A stretch of DNA of 10,498 bases, taken from the NCBI GenBank assembly GCA_002687025.1, contig NYZG01000030.1, positions 4,807-15,304 of the forward strand, given 5' to 3'. The notes under the pieces were generated by a model. The model searched no databases, had not been told where the DNA came from, and saw nothing but the letters and a program-made list of their open reading frames with translations. The stretch's first letter is position 1. Every line of letters begins with the position of its first letter. This document shows, piece by piece, positions 1-7,400 of this stretch. The stretch is from Candidatus Poribacteria bacterium. GTDB taxonomy: Bacteria; Poribacteria; WGA-4E; GCA-2687025. A program made the translations under genes and the position numbers.

Positions 1-62
1 GTCATGTCGAGCAGGCTGAATTTGTAGGACGAGCTGCCGACGTTCGATACCAGTATTCGCAC
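1..62 (-). CDS. ackA: Acetate kinase-like protein, N-terminal fragment (runs off left edge)
   Basis: Read from a GTG at 62 down to base 1, this gives 20 residues: (M)RILVSNVGSSSYKFSLLD and a further M. Acetate/propionate kinases (ASKHA superfamily, ATP + acetate to acetyl phosphate + ADP, cytoplasmic) begin with a short strand followed by N-x-GSSS-x-K, the phosphate-binding loop. That NxGSSSxK pattern is seen here at residues 7-14, followed by the LxDM-like element typical of acetate kinase. Butyrate kinases usually have GSTSTK instead, which argues against that alternative. The start is supported by GGAGG 8 bases upstream (71-75 on the minus strand). An in-frame GTG five codons earlier has no comparable site. 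The gene is divergent from the TonB-like gene. Only 20 codons are available, so the specific substrate (acetate or propionate) cannot be judged. Confidence 0.8.
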   Translation of the reverse strand, partial: MRILVSNVGSSSYKFSLLDM

Positions 63-70
63 CGGATGGG

Positions 71-75
71 CCTCC
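71..75 (-). promoter_or_regulatory. Shine-Dalgarno GGAGG of the acetate kinase-like gene
   Basis: On the minus strand GGAGG lies 8 bases before the GTG at 62. It decides in favour of that GTG over the in-frame GTG at 77, which this site overlaps closely. Confidence 0.6.
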
Positions 76-230
76 ACGCCGATCGCGCATCTCCCGGCCG
101 TTGGCGCCGGTTTCGCACTGTGACGCCCTAGACGGGTCGCAACTCCCTCGGGGCCGGGACGGGCGCGCGCGGCGTGTTCGGCCGCTGGACGCCGGCGCCC
201 ACAATGTGGTCAGGCTCGGATGTCGTCAGT

Positions 231-236
231 TATGAT
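231..236 (+). promoter_or_regulatory. Possible -10 box TATGAT for the TonB-like gene
   Basis: TATGAT matches TATAAT at five of six positions. A transcript starting near 243 would give a leader of about 50 bases before the ATG at 292. There is no recognisable -35 hexamer at 16-18 bases. If the start at 220 were real, this box would lie inside the gene. Confidence 0.25.
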
Positions 237-291
237 ACGAGCAGCAGTCGAACACAGCATCCCATACGTTCCCGCGCCCGAGGTCGTCGGT

Positions 292-1092
292 ATGCGCCGT
301 CGCCGTCCTACATCGTCCGCGTTGCTGATATCGCTGGTGGCCCATGCCGCTCTGGGGGTCGCCCTCAGCGTCGTCGTCGTCACGCAGCGGGCGGAGCTGC
401 AGTCGGCGTTCGGCGCGGAGCTGCTCGCGCCCCAGGCCGAGACGAAGAAACGGCCGATGCGCCGTCGCGCCGCTCCCCAGCCCATACGTCTCTCCGAAGA
501 GCTCAGCGTGCGACCGTCGGACGCGTGGCGTCGGCCCGGCGCCGCGATCTCGGTGGCGCCGGTGGCGACGGCTGCCCTCGTGCCGAACGGGTCGGCGGCC
601 TCGCTCGTCGGGCGGGCCGCCGAATTGCCCGGCGAGACGATGACCATCCCCATCCGTGAGGAGCGACCGACGTCTCAGGTCGTCGCGCGCGTGTCGATAG
701 GCGAGGGCCGCCGCGTCGATCCGGCTCGACTCGCCCCGGACGAGGCGCTTCCCGGCCTGTCATCGTTCCTTCTCGGCGACACGCCCGGTCAACAACCGGC
801 GACGCCCACGCCCGAGTATTGGCGGGAGATCCAACGGCGCATCAAGGAGAAGCAGAAGTACCCCCGATTCGCGCAGGAGAGCGGCGTGCAGGGAGCGACC
901 ACGCTCCGCTTCATCCTGCGCCGTGATGGCTCCGTCGAGGACATCACCGTCGCTGAGTCGTCCGGTCACCGGCGGCTCGACGACGCCGCCAAGCGGTCGG
1001 TGGCGGACGCGTCCCCGTTCCCGGCTTTCCCGCCGGGTCAGAGAGGCGATTCCATGCCGCTGGTAGTTTCCATCATCTTTGAGCTGGAGTAA
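292..1092 (+). CDS. TonB-like energy transducer (TonB C-terminal domain protein)
   Basis: The product is 266 residues. A short basic N-terminus (MRRRRP) is followed by one hydrophobic segment at about residues 9-30, as in TonB, anchoring it in the inner membrane. A variable linker of about 145 residues follows. The C-terminal TonB-type domain is at about 176-266: the start YWREIQRRIKEKQKYP, then AxxxGxxG, FILRRDGSVEDI, ESSGHRRLDDAA, and PFPAFP before a final beta strand ending at the stop. TonB proteins carry proton-motive force from ExbB/ExbD to outer-membrane receptors. No ExbB, ExbD or receptor gene lies nearby, so the partner is unknown. The linker is less proline-rich than in classical TonB. 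Start choice: the frame is open back to ATG 220, but ATG 292 has GAGG 8 bases upstream and places the basic cluster directly before the membrane segment. The 220-291 stretch also has low GC at third codon positions compared with the rest. Confidence 0.85.
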   Translation: MRRRRPTSSALLISLVAHAALGVALSVVVVTQRAELQSAFGAELLAPQAETKKRPMRRRAAPQPIRLSEELSVRPSDAWRRPGAAISVAPVATAALVPNGSAASLVGRAAELPGETMTIPIREERPTSQVVARVSIGEGRRVDPARLAPDEALPGLSSFLLGDTPGQQPATPTPEYWREIQRRIKEKQKYPRFAQESGVQGATTLRFILRRDGSVEDITVAESSGHRRLDDAAKRSVADASPFPAFPPGQRGDSMPLVVSIIFELE

Positions 1093-1098
1093 TCCGGC

Positions 1099-1104
1099 TA
1101 GTAT
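1099..1104 (+). promoter_or_regulatory. Possible -10 box (GGC-TAGTAT) for the repeat-protein gene
   Basis: TAGTAT preceded by GGC lies 7 bases after the TonB-like stop and about 48 bases before the ATG at 1152. A TTGAGC at 1079-1084 resembles a -35 box, but the 14-base spacing is too short for a standard sigma-70 promoter. The hexamer resembles the element before the isomerase gene (GGC-TACAAT, 9867-9875). The call rests on the hexamer and its position alone. Confidence 0.25.
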
Positions 1105-1139
1105 CGGTCGCGGCGTCGTGATGACGCGACGCGCACAGC

Positions 1140-1145
1140 AGGAGG
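1140..1145 (+). promoter_or_regulatory. Shine-Dalgarno AGGAGG that decides the start at 1152
   Basis: AGGAGG ends 6 bases before the ATG at 1152 but only 3 bases before the overlapping GTG at 1149. Spacing therefore favours ATG 1152. Confidence 0.7.
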
Positions 1146-1151
1146 ACCGTG

Positions 1152-2252
1152 ATGCTGAGGCAGGTCAGGCTTTGGTTGGCGTTCGTTGCGATCGCGTCGA
1201 TGGCAATCGGGATAGAGGCACGCGCCGACACGGCGGACATCGATGCGGCTTTGGACCACGGGCTGAACTGGCTCACGGCGGAACGCGACGACCTCGGGGC
1301 GTGGCGCAGCGAATACGGCCCCGGCATCACCGGGCTAGTCGTCACGGCGTACATGCGCCACCCAAGCGGCCGATACAATGCGGACAGCCCCGAGGTGAAA
1401 GCCGCACTGGACTGGCTCGCGAGCCTGCAGCAGGAAGACGGCTCGATTTACGACCCAGACTCCCAACTGCCTCTGCCGAACTACAACACCTCCACCGCCC
1501 TCATGGCCCTGTCGGCCGCGAACTCCGACGCCTACGCGGATGTCGTCCGTCGGGCGCAGGACTACCTGATGATGTCGCAGACCGACGAGGGCGACGGCGC
1601 GACGCCCGAGGACTCGAACTACGGTGGTATCGGCTACGGGAGCAACCCGGACGTCCGCGACCTGTCGAACCTGACGTTCGCCCTGAGCGCGCTGCAGGAG
1701 AGCGGCGTCCCCGAGGACGCGGCGGTGTGGGGCAAGGCGGTCATGTTCCTCGAACGCGTGCAGAACAACAGCGAGACGAACGACCAGGCGTACGCCGGCG
1801 ACGACGGCGGATTCATCTACTCGCCGGGCGAGAGCAAAGCCGACGTGGACTCTCAGGGGCGTCCGCGGTCGTACAGCTCGATGACGTACGCCGGGTTACT
1901 CAGCTTCATCTACGCCAACGTGAGCAAGGACGACGCCCGCGTCCAGGCGGCGCACAAGTGGCTGCAGGAGCACTGGTCGATGGACGAGAACTACCCCATC
2001 GGACAGCAGGGCCTCTACTACGGCTACCATACGATGGCGAAGGCGCTGAGCGCTTTCGGTGAGGACACGATCACGACATCCGACGGCGAGACGGTACGCT
2101 GGTACGACACGCTGGCGTCGCATCTGCTGTCCTTACAGACGCCGGCCGGGTTCTGGCCCCCCAACGACGCGGATCGCTGGTACGAAGGCGACCCGGTCCT
2201 GGTGACGGCGTACAGCCTGTTGGCATTGGAGGCCGGGTATCCCGCGCCGTAA
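1152..2252 (+). CDS. Secreted prenyltransferase/squalene-oxidase repeat protein
   Basis: The product is 366 residues. A Sec signal peptide covers residues 1 to about 25 (MLRQVRLWLAFVAIA, cleavage likely after ARA). The mature part is a string of about six alpha-alpha hairpin repeats of the kind found in the alpha/alpha toroid of prenyltransferases and terpene cyclases. Each has a hydrophobic helix with WL or YL, then a Q and a glycine/aromatic turn. Visible examples are ALDWLASLQQEDGSI, AQDYLMMSQ with YGGIGYG, VMFLERVQN with DDGGFIY, SSMTYAGLLSFIYANV, GLYYGYHTMAKAL, and a last LLSLQTPAGFWPP with RWYEGDPVLVTAYSLLAL. I do not see the DxDD acid motif of squalene-hopene cyclase, and the protein is exported, so a cyclase role is unlikely. 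Related secreted repeat proteins are known to me from Planctomycetes-like genomes, where their function is unknown. It may bind a peptide, lipid or glycan. The stop overlaps the probable rsmA start. Confidence 0.85.
   Translation: MLRQVRLWLAFVAIASMAIGIEARADTADIDAALDHGLNWLTAERDDLGAWRSEYGPGITGLVVTAYMRHPSGRYNADSPEVKAALDWLASLQQEDGSIYDPDSQLPLPNYNTSTALMALSAANSDAYADVVRRAQDYLMMSQTDEGDGATPEDSNYGGIGYGSNPDVRDLSNLTFALSALQESGVPEDAAVWGKAVMFLERVQNNSETNDQAYAGDDGGFIYSPGESKADVDSQGRPRSYSSMTYAGLLSFIYANVSKDDARVQAAHKWLQEHWSMDENYPIGQQGLYYGYHTMAKALSAFGEDTITTSDGETVRWYDTLASHLLSLQTPAGFWPPNDADRWYEGDPVLVTAYSLLALEAGYPAP
2228..2232 (+). promoter_or_regulatory. Shine-Dalgarno GGAGG inside the end of the repeat-protein gene, for rsmA
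   Basis: GGAGG lies within the last codons of the preceding gene, exactly 6 bases before the ATC at 2239, the proposed rsmA initiation codon. Its position supports translational coupling across the overlap. It may also be a chance match, since it encodes LEAG of the upstream protein. Confidence 0.4.
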
Positions 2253-3090
2253 CCAGAACGCGGCCGCGAGCTATCGTCCTCGCGCGAAGAAGCGCCTGGG
2301 CCAGCACTTCCTGCACGACCAGAACATCCTCGCGCGCATCGCCGACGCCGCCGGGGCCGGCGACGCGATGGCTACGCTCGAAATCGGCGCCGGGCGTGGC
2401 GCGCTGACGCGCCATCTGGCGGCCGCGGCCCCAGCGAACGCCCAGGTGCTCGCCGTCGAGGTCGATTACGACCTGATCCCAGGCCTGGAGTCGCTGTCGG
2501 CCGAGCTGCCGTGCGTCCGCCCGGTGCAGTCGGACGTTCTGGACATCGACCTGCCGGGCTTGCTGGCCGGTCACGGAATCGAGACCCGTGTCCGCGTGGT
2601 TGGGAACGTGCCGTACAACATCACCACGCCCATCCTCACCTGGCTGCTGTCGCAGTCGACGTGCTGGGACCGCGCGGTGGTGATGACGCAGAAGGAGGTC
2701 GCCGAGCGGCTGGCGACGCGTCCGGGCGCGCCGGGCTGCGGCTCCATCTCGGCGTTCGTGCACTACCACGCCACGGTATCGCGCCTCTTTGACGTGGGCG
2801 TTGGCGCGTTCACGCCACGGCCGCGGGTGCGGTCGTCGGTGATCGAGATCACGCCGCGCGACACGCCCGCCGTGGAGGTCGCCGACAAGGACCTGCTCTT
2901 CACGGTGACGCGGCAGGCGTTTCAGCAGCGCCGGAAGATGCTCCGTGGCGCGCTACGTCCGCTCGGGGCCGACGCGCCGCGCGCGGTGGAGGACGCAGGC
3001 ATCGACCCGACTCGGCGCGGCGAGACGCTGAGCCTCGAGGAGTTCGCGGCCGTCGCGAATTGCCTGCACGACGCGCGGGCCGTAACCTAG
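2239..3090 (+). CDS. rsmA: 16S rRNA (adenine(1518)-N6/adenine(1519)-N6)-dimethyltransferase
   Basis: RsmA (KsgA) uses S-adenosylmethionine to dimethylate two adjacent adenines in the 3' terminal hairpin of 16S rRNA during 30S maturation. With an ATC start at 2239 the protein is 283 residues, the normal family length. Seen in order: the N-terminal signature KKRLGQHFLHD (17-27); SAM motif I, LEIGAGRG (47-54); the acidic motif II, AVEVDYD; the catalytic NVPYNI (123-128); QKEVAERL; FTPRPRVRSSVIEI; and the C-terminal FQQRRKMLR helix. There is no ATG, GTG or TTG in frame between the stop at 2203 and the ATG at 2368. Starting at 2368 would give 240 residues and lose GQHFL. ATC 2239 has a well-spaced GGAGG and overlaps the upstream stop by 14 bases, suggesting coupling. 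CTG at 2296 is a poorer alternative because it falls inside the signature. Function is sure; the start is not. Confidence 0.9.
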   Translation: MPRRNQNAAASYRPRAKKRLGQHFLHDQNILARIADAAGAGDAMATLEIGAGRGALTRHLAAAAPANAQVLAVEVDYDLIPGLESLSAELPCVRPVQSDVLDIDLPGLLAGHGIETRVRVVGNVPYNITTPILTWLLSQSTCWDRAVVMTQKEVAERLATRPGAPGCGSISAFVHYHATVSRLFDVGVGAFTPRPRVRSSVIEITPRDTPAVEVADKDLLFTVTRQAFQQRRKMLRGALRPLGADAPRAVEDAGIDPTRRGETLSLEEFAAVANCLHDARAVT

Positions 3091-3137
3091 GCGCGCGAGC
3101 CCCGTTTACCCATCCGCACGGCGCCCAAGCCCTCAAC

Positions 3138-4406
3138 ATGGCAGCCGAGATGTTCCAACACCGCCCAGCCGCGCCCGTCAGCCTATTGGCGTGCGTGGTC
3201 GCCCTTGCTGCTGCCCTTGGAGGTTGCGCCGGCGCCAGTCTGACGCGACACGGCGAGTCTCTCGCCGACCTGGCGGCCCGTCAGCGCGCGCTCGCGTCTT
3301 CGGACGCGGGGACGGAGGCATGGGCCGAGCTGGCGAGCGGCTTCGAGCGCCTCGCCGCGACACGCGGCATCCGCGCCGAGACGCGGGAGCAGGCCGAGTT
3401 CGGCGCCTGCGTCTCGCACGTCTACTCGGGCGATAGCGCGGCCGCCGTCTCCGCGCTCGGGCGTTTCGTGGCGCGCTACCCGATCGCCGATTCGGCGGAT
3501 GACGCCCTGCGCTTGCTTGCCGATCAGTACGCCCGCGACGGCCGCGCCACGGAGCAACTGCGCGCGCTGCGGCAGATCGTGAACGACCACCCTGAGAGCC
3601 CGCACGCGGCGGACGCCTGGGCCGCGCTCTGGCCCGCGGACGGCGCGGCCTCGGCGGGGTCTGTCGCTGGGGGCGCTCCCTCGGGCGATGGCGCACGCGC
3701 GCGCGTCCCAGACATCGCGCCGACGATCGTGCAAGAGCTTGGCCTCGGCATCCGCACCGTGGTGGTGGACCCGGGGCACGGAGGCGAGGACCCGGGCGGA
3801 ACGGTCGCGGGTCGGCCGCGCGAGAAGGAGATCGCGCTGGATGTCGCCCTCCGGCTGGCCGAGGAGCTGCGCGGCGAGGGACTGACGGTGATGATGACCC
3901 GCGACGTGGACGTGTTCGTGCCGCTGGGCGAGCGCAATGCCATGGCGATCTCGCACGGCGCCGATCTCTTCGTCAGCCTGCACGTGAATCACGCAGAGAA
4001 CCTCGATGCCCGAGGCGCCGAGACGTGGATCGCGGCGCCCGCCCGCGACGAGCGATCCGCCCTGGTAGCCGCGCGAGAGAACCTCGGCGCGGGATCGACG
4101 AGCGAGCTGGCCGACTACGTCAGTCAGTTGCTGTCCGACACGAAGACCGAGGAAAGCCGCGCGCTGGCCGAGGCGATACAGGCGGAACTCGTCGGCGCTA
4201 CGGGCGCGACCGACCGGGGCGTGAAGGAAGCCGGATTCGTCGTACTGCTCGGGCTGCGCGTGCCGTCAGCGCTTGTGGAGATGGGCTTCTTGACGAACGC
4301 CGCTGAGGCAGAGCTGCTATCTCAGGACGCATACCGGCAGACGCTCGCCGAGGGCATCGCCGCCGGAATCGTCCGATACGTGCGGTCGCACGCGTACATT
4401 CCCTAG
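3138..4406 (+). CDS. Lipoprotein N-acetylmuramoyl-L-alanine amidase (Amidase_3) with helical-repeat N-terminus
   Basis: The product is 422 residues. It cleaves the bond between N-acetylmuramic acid and the stem peptide of peptidoglycan, probably during cell separation or wall turnover. The N-terminus is a lipoprotein signal with a lipobox LGGC (Cys30 after a hydrophobic run), so it should be membrane-anchored in the periplasm. Residues about 39-164 are alpha-helical and resemble tetratricopeptide-type repeats (ALGRFVARYPIADSADDAL, then a matching ALRQIVNDHPESPHAADAW). The Amidase_3 domain is at about 206-422: VVVDPGHGGEDPG with zinc ligand His214, REKE with Glu229, SLHVNH with His282, and VEMGFLTN with catalytic Glu381. 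All expected zinc and catalytic residues are present. The start could also be ATG 3150, because neither has a strong ribosome site; the lipobox is kept either way. The 47-base gap after rsmA shows no promoter or terminator, so co-transcription with rsmA is likely. Its stop lies 4 bases from the converging subtilase stop. Confidence 0.9.
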   Translation: MAAEMFQHRPAAPVSLLACVVALAAALGGCAGASLTRHGESLADLAARQRALASSDAGTEAWAELASGFERLAATRGIRAETREQAEFGACVSHVYSGDSAAAVSALGRFVARYPIADSADDALRLLADQYARDGRATEQLRALRQIVNDHPESPHAADAWAALWPADGAASAGSVAGGAPSGDGARARVPDIAPTIVQELGLGIRTVVVDPGHGGEDPGGTVAGRPREKEIALDVALRLAEELRGEGLTVMMTRDVDVFVPLGERNAMAISHGADLFVSLHVNHAENLDARGAETWIAAPARDERSALVAARENLGAGSTSELADYVSQLLSDTKTEESRALAEAIQAELVGATGATDRGVKEAGFVVLLGLRVPSALVEMGFLTNAAEAELLSQDAYRQTLAEGIAAGIVRYVRSHAYIP

Positions 4407-4410
4407 CCTG

Positions 4411-7400
4411 CTACTTCCGCAGGAGCATGCGACGGCGCGCGATCAGTCCGTCCGTCCGTATCTCGTAGATGTAGACGCCGCTGGCGGCCGGATCGCCGGT
4501 CGTGGCGCGGCCGTCCCAGTAGGCGGCGGCATCGCGGCTGACGTATCTCCCCGCGTCTCGCCGACCCAAATCGAGTGCGCGCACGAGCGAGCCGTCCACC
4601 GCGTATATGGCGACGGCTACCTCGCTCGCCTCGGCCAGCTCGAACGGAATCCACGTCTCGGGGTTGAAGGGATTCGGGTAGTTCGCCAGCAGCGCGGCCT
4701 CGGCGGGCACGGGCTCTCGCCGCACGGCTCGAAGGGTGAGACGTCCGTTCCCGAGTTCGCGCAACGACGCCTCGCGACGACGGCGCATGTCGATCTGGAC
4801 GCCCGTTCTCTGGGCATGTAGGAACAGGTCGTATTCATCGGCCGCGTCGGCGGCGTCCCATGTTAGCGTCGCGTCCGCATCGGCGGCGACGGATACGCGC
4901 CAGGACATCTCGTCCGCCTGTGTGACGGCGCTGCGCCGGACGCGCGCAAGACGGCCGCCGATGTCCGCCAGCACGCGATGTCCGGCCGCTCTGAAGAGGG
5001 AACCGGCGGGGGCGCCACGTGGCCGAGTCGGTCCTCTGGGGAGCCGACGGCTGCCGTAGCGACGTCCTCCGCATCTCCCGCCCGCACGCGGAGCGATACC
5101 GTCCACAGGTCCGACGACGGCCGCGACGGCGCCGCCGAGGGAGGCACGGGCGGGTCGGACGGGAACGACTCGACGGGTGGGATCGCGAGTTCCGCGCCAT
5201 CGACCGCCGCGTACAGCCAGAACCCCTGTCCTGGAGCCAGCGAATACGGGATGGCGTCCCCGGATGCCTGAGGCACGTAGCCGCCCGTGTCCGCGTCGTG
5301 CCAGAAGATGCGGTCGTGGACCCATCCCCGTTGGCGCGCGTTCGTCGGATCGGTCTGGATGCCGGCGTACCGCACGAGCACCGACGCGTCCGACCAGTCG
5401 ACCCCGTACGCGAACGGGTTGGCCAGGAGGTTCCACCCGGCGCGTAGCGGGATGACGTGATCCGCGGTCGAGTCCACCGACCATCCCGCCACGCTGAACG
5501 CAAGCGACGGATCGTCCTCGGCGGCCACGAACCACGCCGCCGAGGGCGCGAATGGGTCGGTCGCCGCGGCGTGCTCATCGAATCCGACTGCCGGGCGCCA
5601 CTCCTGCTGGGTCGCCTGCCACCGCCACGCGAGCCACTGCGGCGGCGACGTCACGCCCGTGAACGGCGTGTACGCCGCCCCGATGCGCGCGAACGCGGCC
5701 GAGGCGGCAGAATCGTCCGACACGACGGTCGGAGCCACGAGGTTCCATGGGCTGGGGGCGTGCGGCGTGGGAACGACAGCTATGGACTCGGTCACCCTGA
5801 CGGACAGATCGTGCGGCGAGGACGCGTCGCCGTTGGCGTAGATGCGGCCGTCCTCGGTGATGACCTCCACGTAGTACGCGATACCTCGCGCCGTCGAGGC
5901 CGCCGCCGGCAGCGAGGCCGACCACTCCTCGGGCCCGGTCTCGGTCATCGCGACCGTGTCGTATTCGGCGTCACCACCACGACGGTACGCCGCCTCGGCG
6001 GATACAACGGCCGCGGGTAGGGTCGCCGTCACAGAGATGACCGCCGTCAGCCCGACGCGAGGCGCCGACGGAGCCGAAGAAAGCTGTGAGAAGAAGACGG
6101 AGCCGTCCGTCGCCGTCGAGAGCATCGCTCCGTCGTTCAGGACGACGCCCTCCAGACGCACGCCGGCCGATCCGCGAAACCCCGACGCGGCGCCGATCGC
6201 GATTGGGAACGACAGCGCCTCTTCCACGCCGGGTGAAGCCGACGCCGTGACCTCGACGCGCCCAACGCTCGCGGTCTGTGTGATGGTCCACTCCGTGACG
6301 GAAGCATCGGCGGCGTCGATAGCCAGCGTGGCGATCTCGGCAGGATCGACCACGAGTGTGAAGGCGACCGACTCGATCGCGGCGCCGTCTTCGGGCGTAA
6401 GCGTCACGCTCGTGGCGGCCGTGGTGGCGTTGAGGGGCGCTTCGGCGCTCTCGACTGTCAGAGCCGCGCGGGGCATCGGGGCGAAGACCGCGACGATGTC
6501 CATGTCGGCCGTGACCGTCACGGACAGCGGGTTCGCCGAACCCGACGCGGAGCCGTCCCAACCCACGAACACGAAGCCCGGTTCAGGCGTCGCGAGGAAC
6601 TCGACCACGTCGCCGTACTCGGACAGGCCCGCGTCGGGAGTCACGGCGCCGCCGTCGGTAGGCTGTGCGGTCGCAGTCAGGGCGTGCGTTGTCCGGGCGA
6701 AGTTCGCGGTGCGCGTCGCGTCCCCGGTCACGGTGACTACCAGAGGGTTAGCGACGGCTTCCGGCGTGTCGTCCCAGTGCGTGAATTGGTAACCGATCAC
6801 AGCCGTGGCGGCGAGCGTCACGATGTCGCCCGCGACATAGTCGCCGCTTTCAGGCGTCACCGACCCGGCGCCGGGCGGGTTCGCCGCCGTCGCGAGGCCG
6901 TATGTCGGCAGCGCGAACGTCGCGGTCAGATCCATGTCCGTGGTGATCGTGACGGCGACCGGGTTCTCCGTCCCCGTGAGCGCGCCCTCCCAACCTGCGA
7001 ACATGTAGCCATCGGCCGGCGTCGCAATCAGCGTCACGACATCGCCGGGGGCGTAATCGCCCTGCGACGGTGTCACGGCGCCCGCGCCGGGCGGCGACAC
7101 AACCGTCGTCAGGAGCAGGCGGGTGAACCGGAAATGGGAGGGGTCGGACCACACGCCGATCGGCGAGGCGGCTCGCACGCGCCAGAAGTACGTCGATCCG
7201 ATGGTCAGAGCCGGGCCTGCGTACGCCCACGACACATCGACCTGCCCGCCCGCCTCCGCGACGAGCGTCTCGAAGCCCTCCGTGGTCGACACCTGCACGT
7301 CGTAAGAGGCCGCCTCCGCTAGCGCGGACCACGTCAGGACGGGGTTGGCGTCGTACGTGTCGGCGCCGGCCGCGGGCGCCGCGAGAGCGGGGGCAGGCAG

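Larger units (their letters stand above)
63..291. other. Divergent intergenic spacer
   Basis: This 229-base spacer lies between the divergent acetate kinase-like and TonB-like genes and should hold promoters for both. I see a TATGAT (231-236) that could be a -10 box for the rightward gene. I also see a small perfect inverted repeat, CCACA-A-TGTGG (199-209), too short to call an operator. No convincing -35 element or RNA gene is visible. The longest rightward frame extends back to an ATG at 220, so part of this spacer would be coding if that start were used. Confidence 0.4.

Noticed and set aside
199..209. Perfect inverted repeat CCACA-A-TGTGG as a regulator site
   Set aside because: At 5 bp per arm with a single copy in the window, chance cannot be excluded.
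3178..3992. Minus-strand open frames opposite the amidase gene
   Set aside because: Their Arg/Pro-rich translations have no motif, while the plus strand carries an intact lipobox and all Amidase_3 catalytic residues.
4407..4423. CCTGC-TACTTCC-GCAGG hairpin between the convergent genes as a terminator
   Set aside because: The stem is only 5 bp and no T-tract follows on either strand. It could easily be chance in high-GC sequence.
5008..5012. Phase variation by the five-G tract in the subtilase
   Set aside because: A five-base homopolymer is too short for typical slipped-strand phase variation. A sequence error or single mutation is more likely.
5457..6792. Long open frames on the plus strand opposite the subtilase
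   Set aside because: They are antisense to a gene with clear domain signals, their translations are Arg/Ala/Ser-biased with no recognisable motif, and such frames are expected in high-GC DNA.
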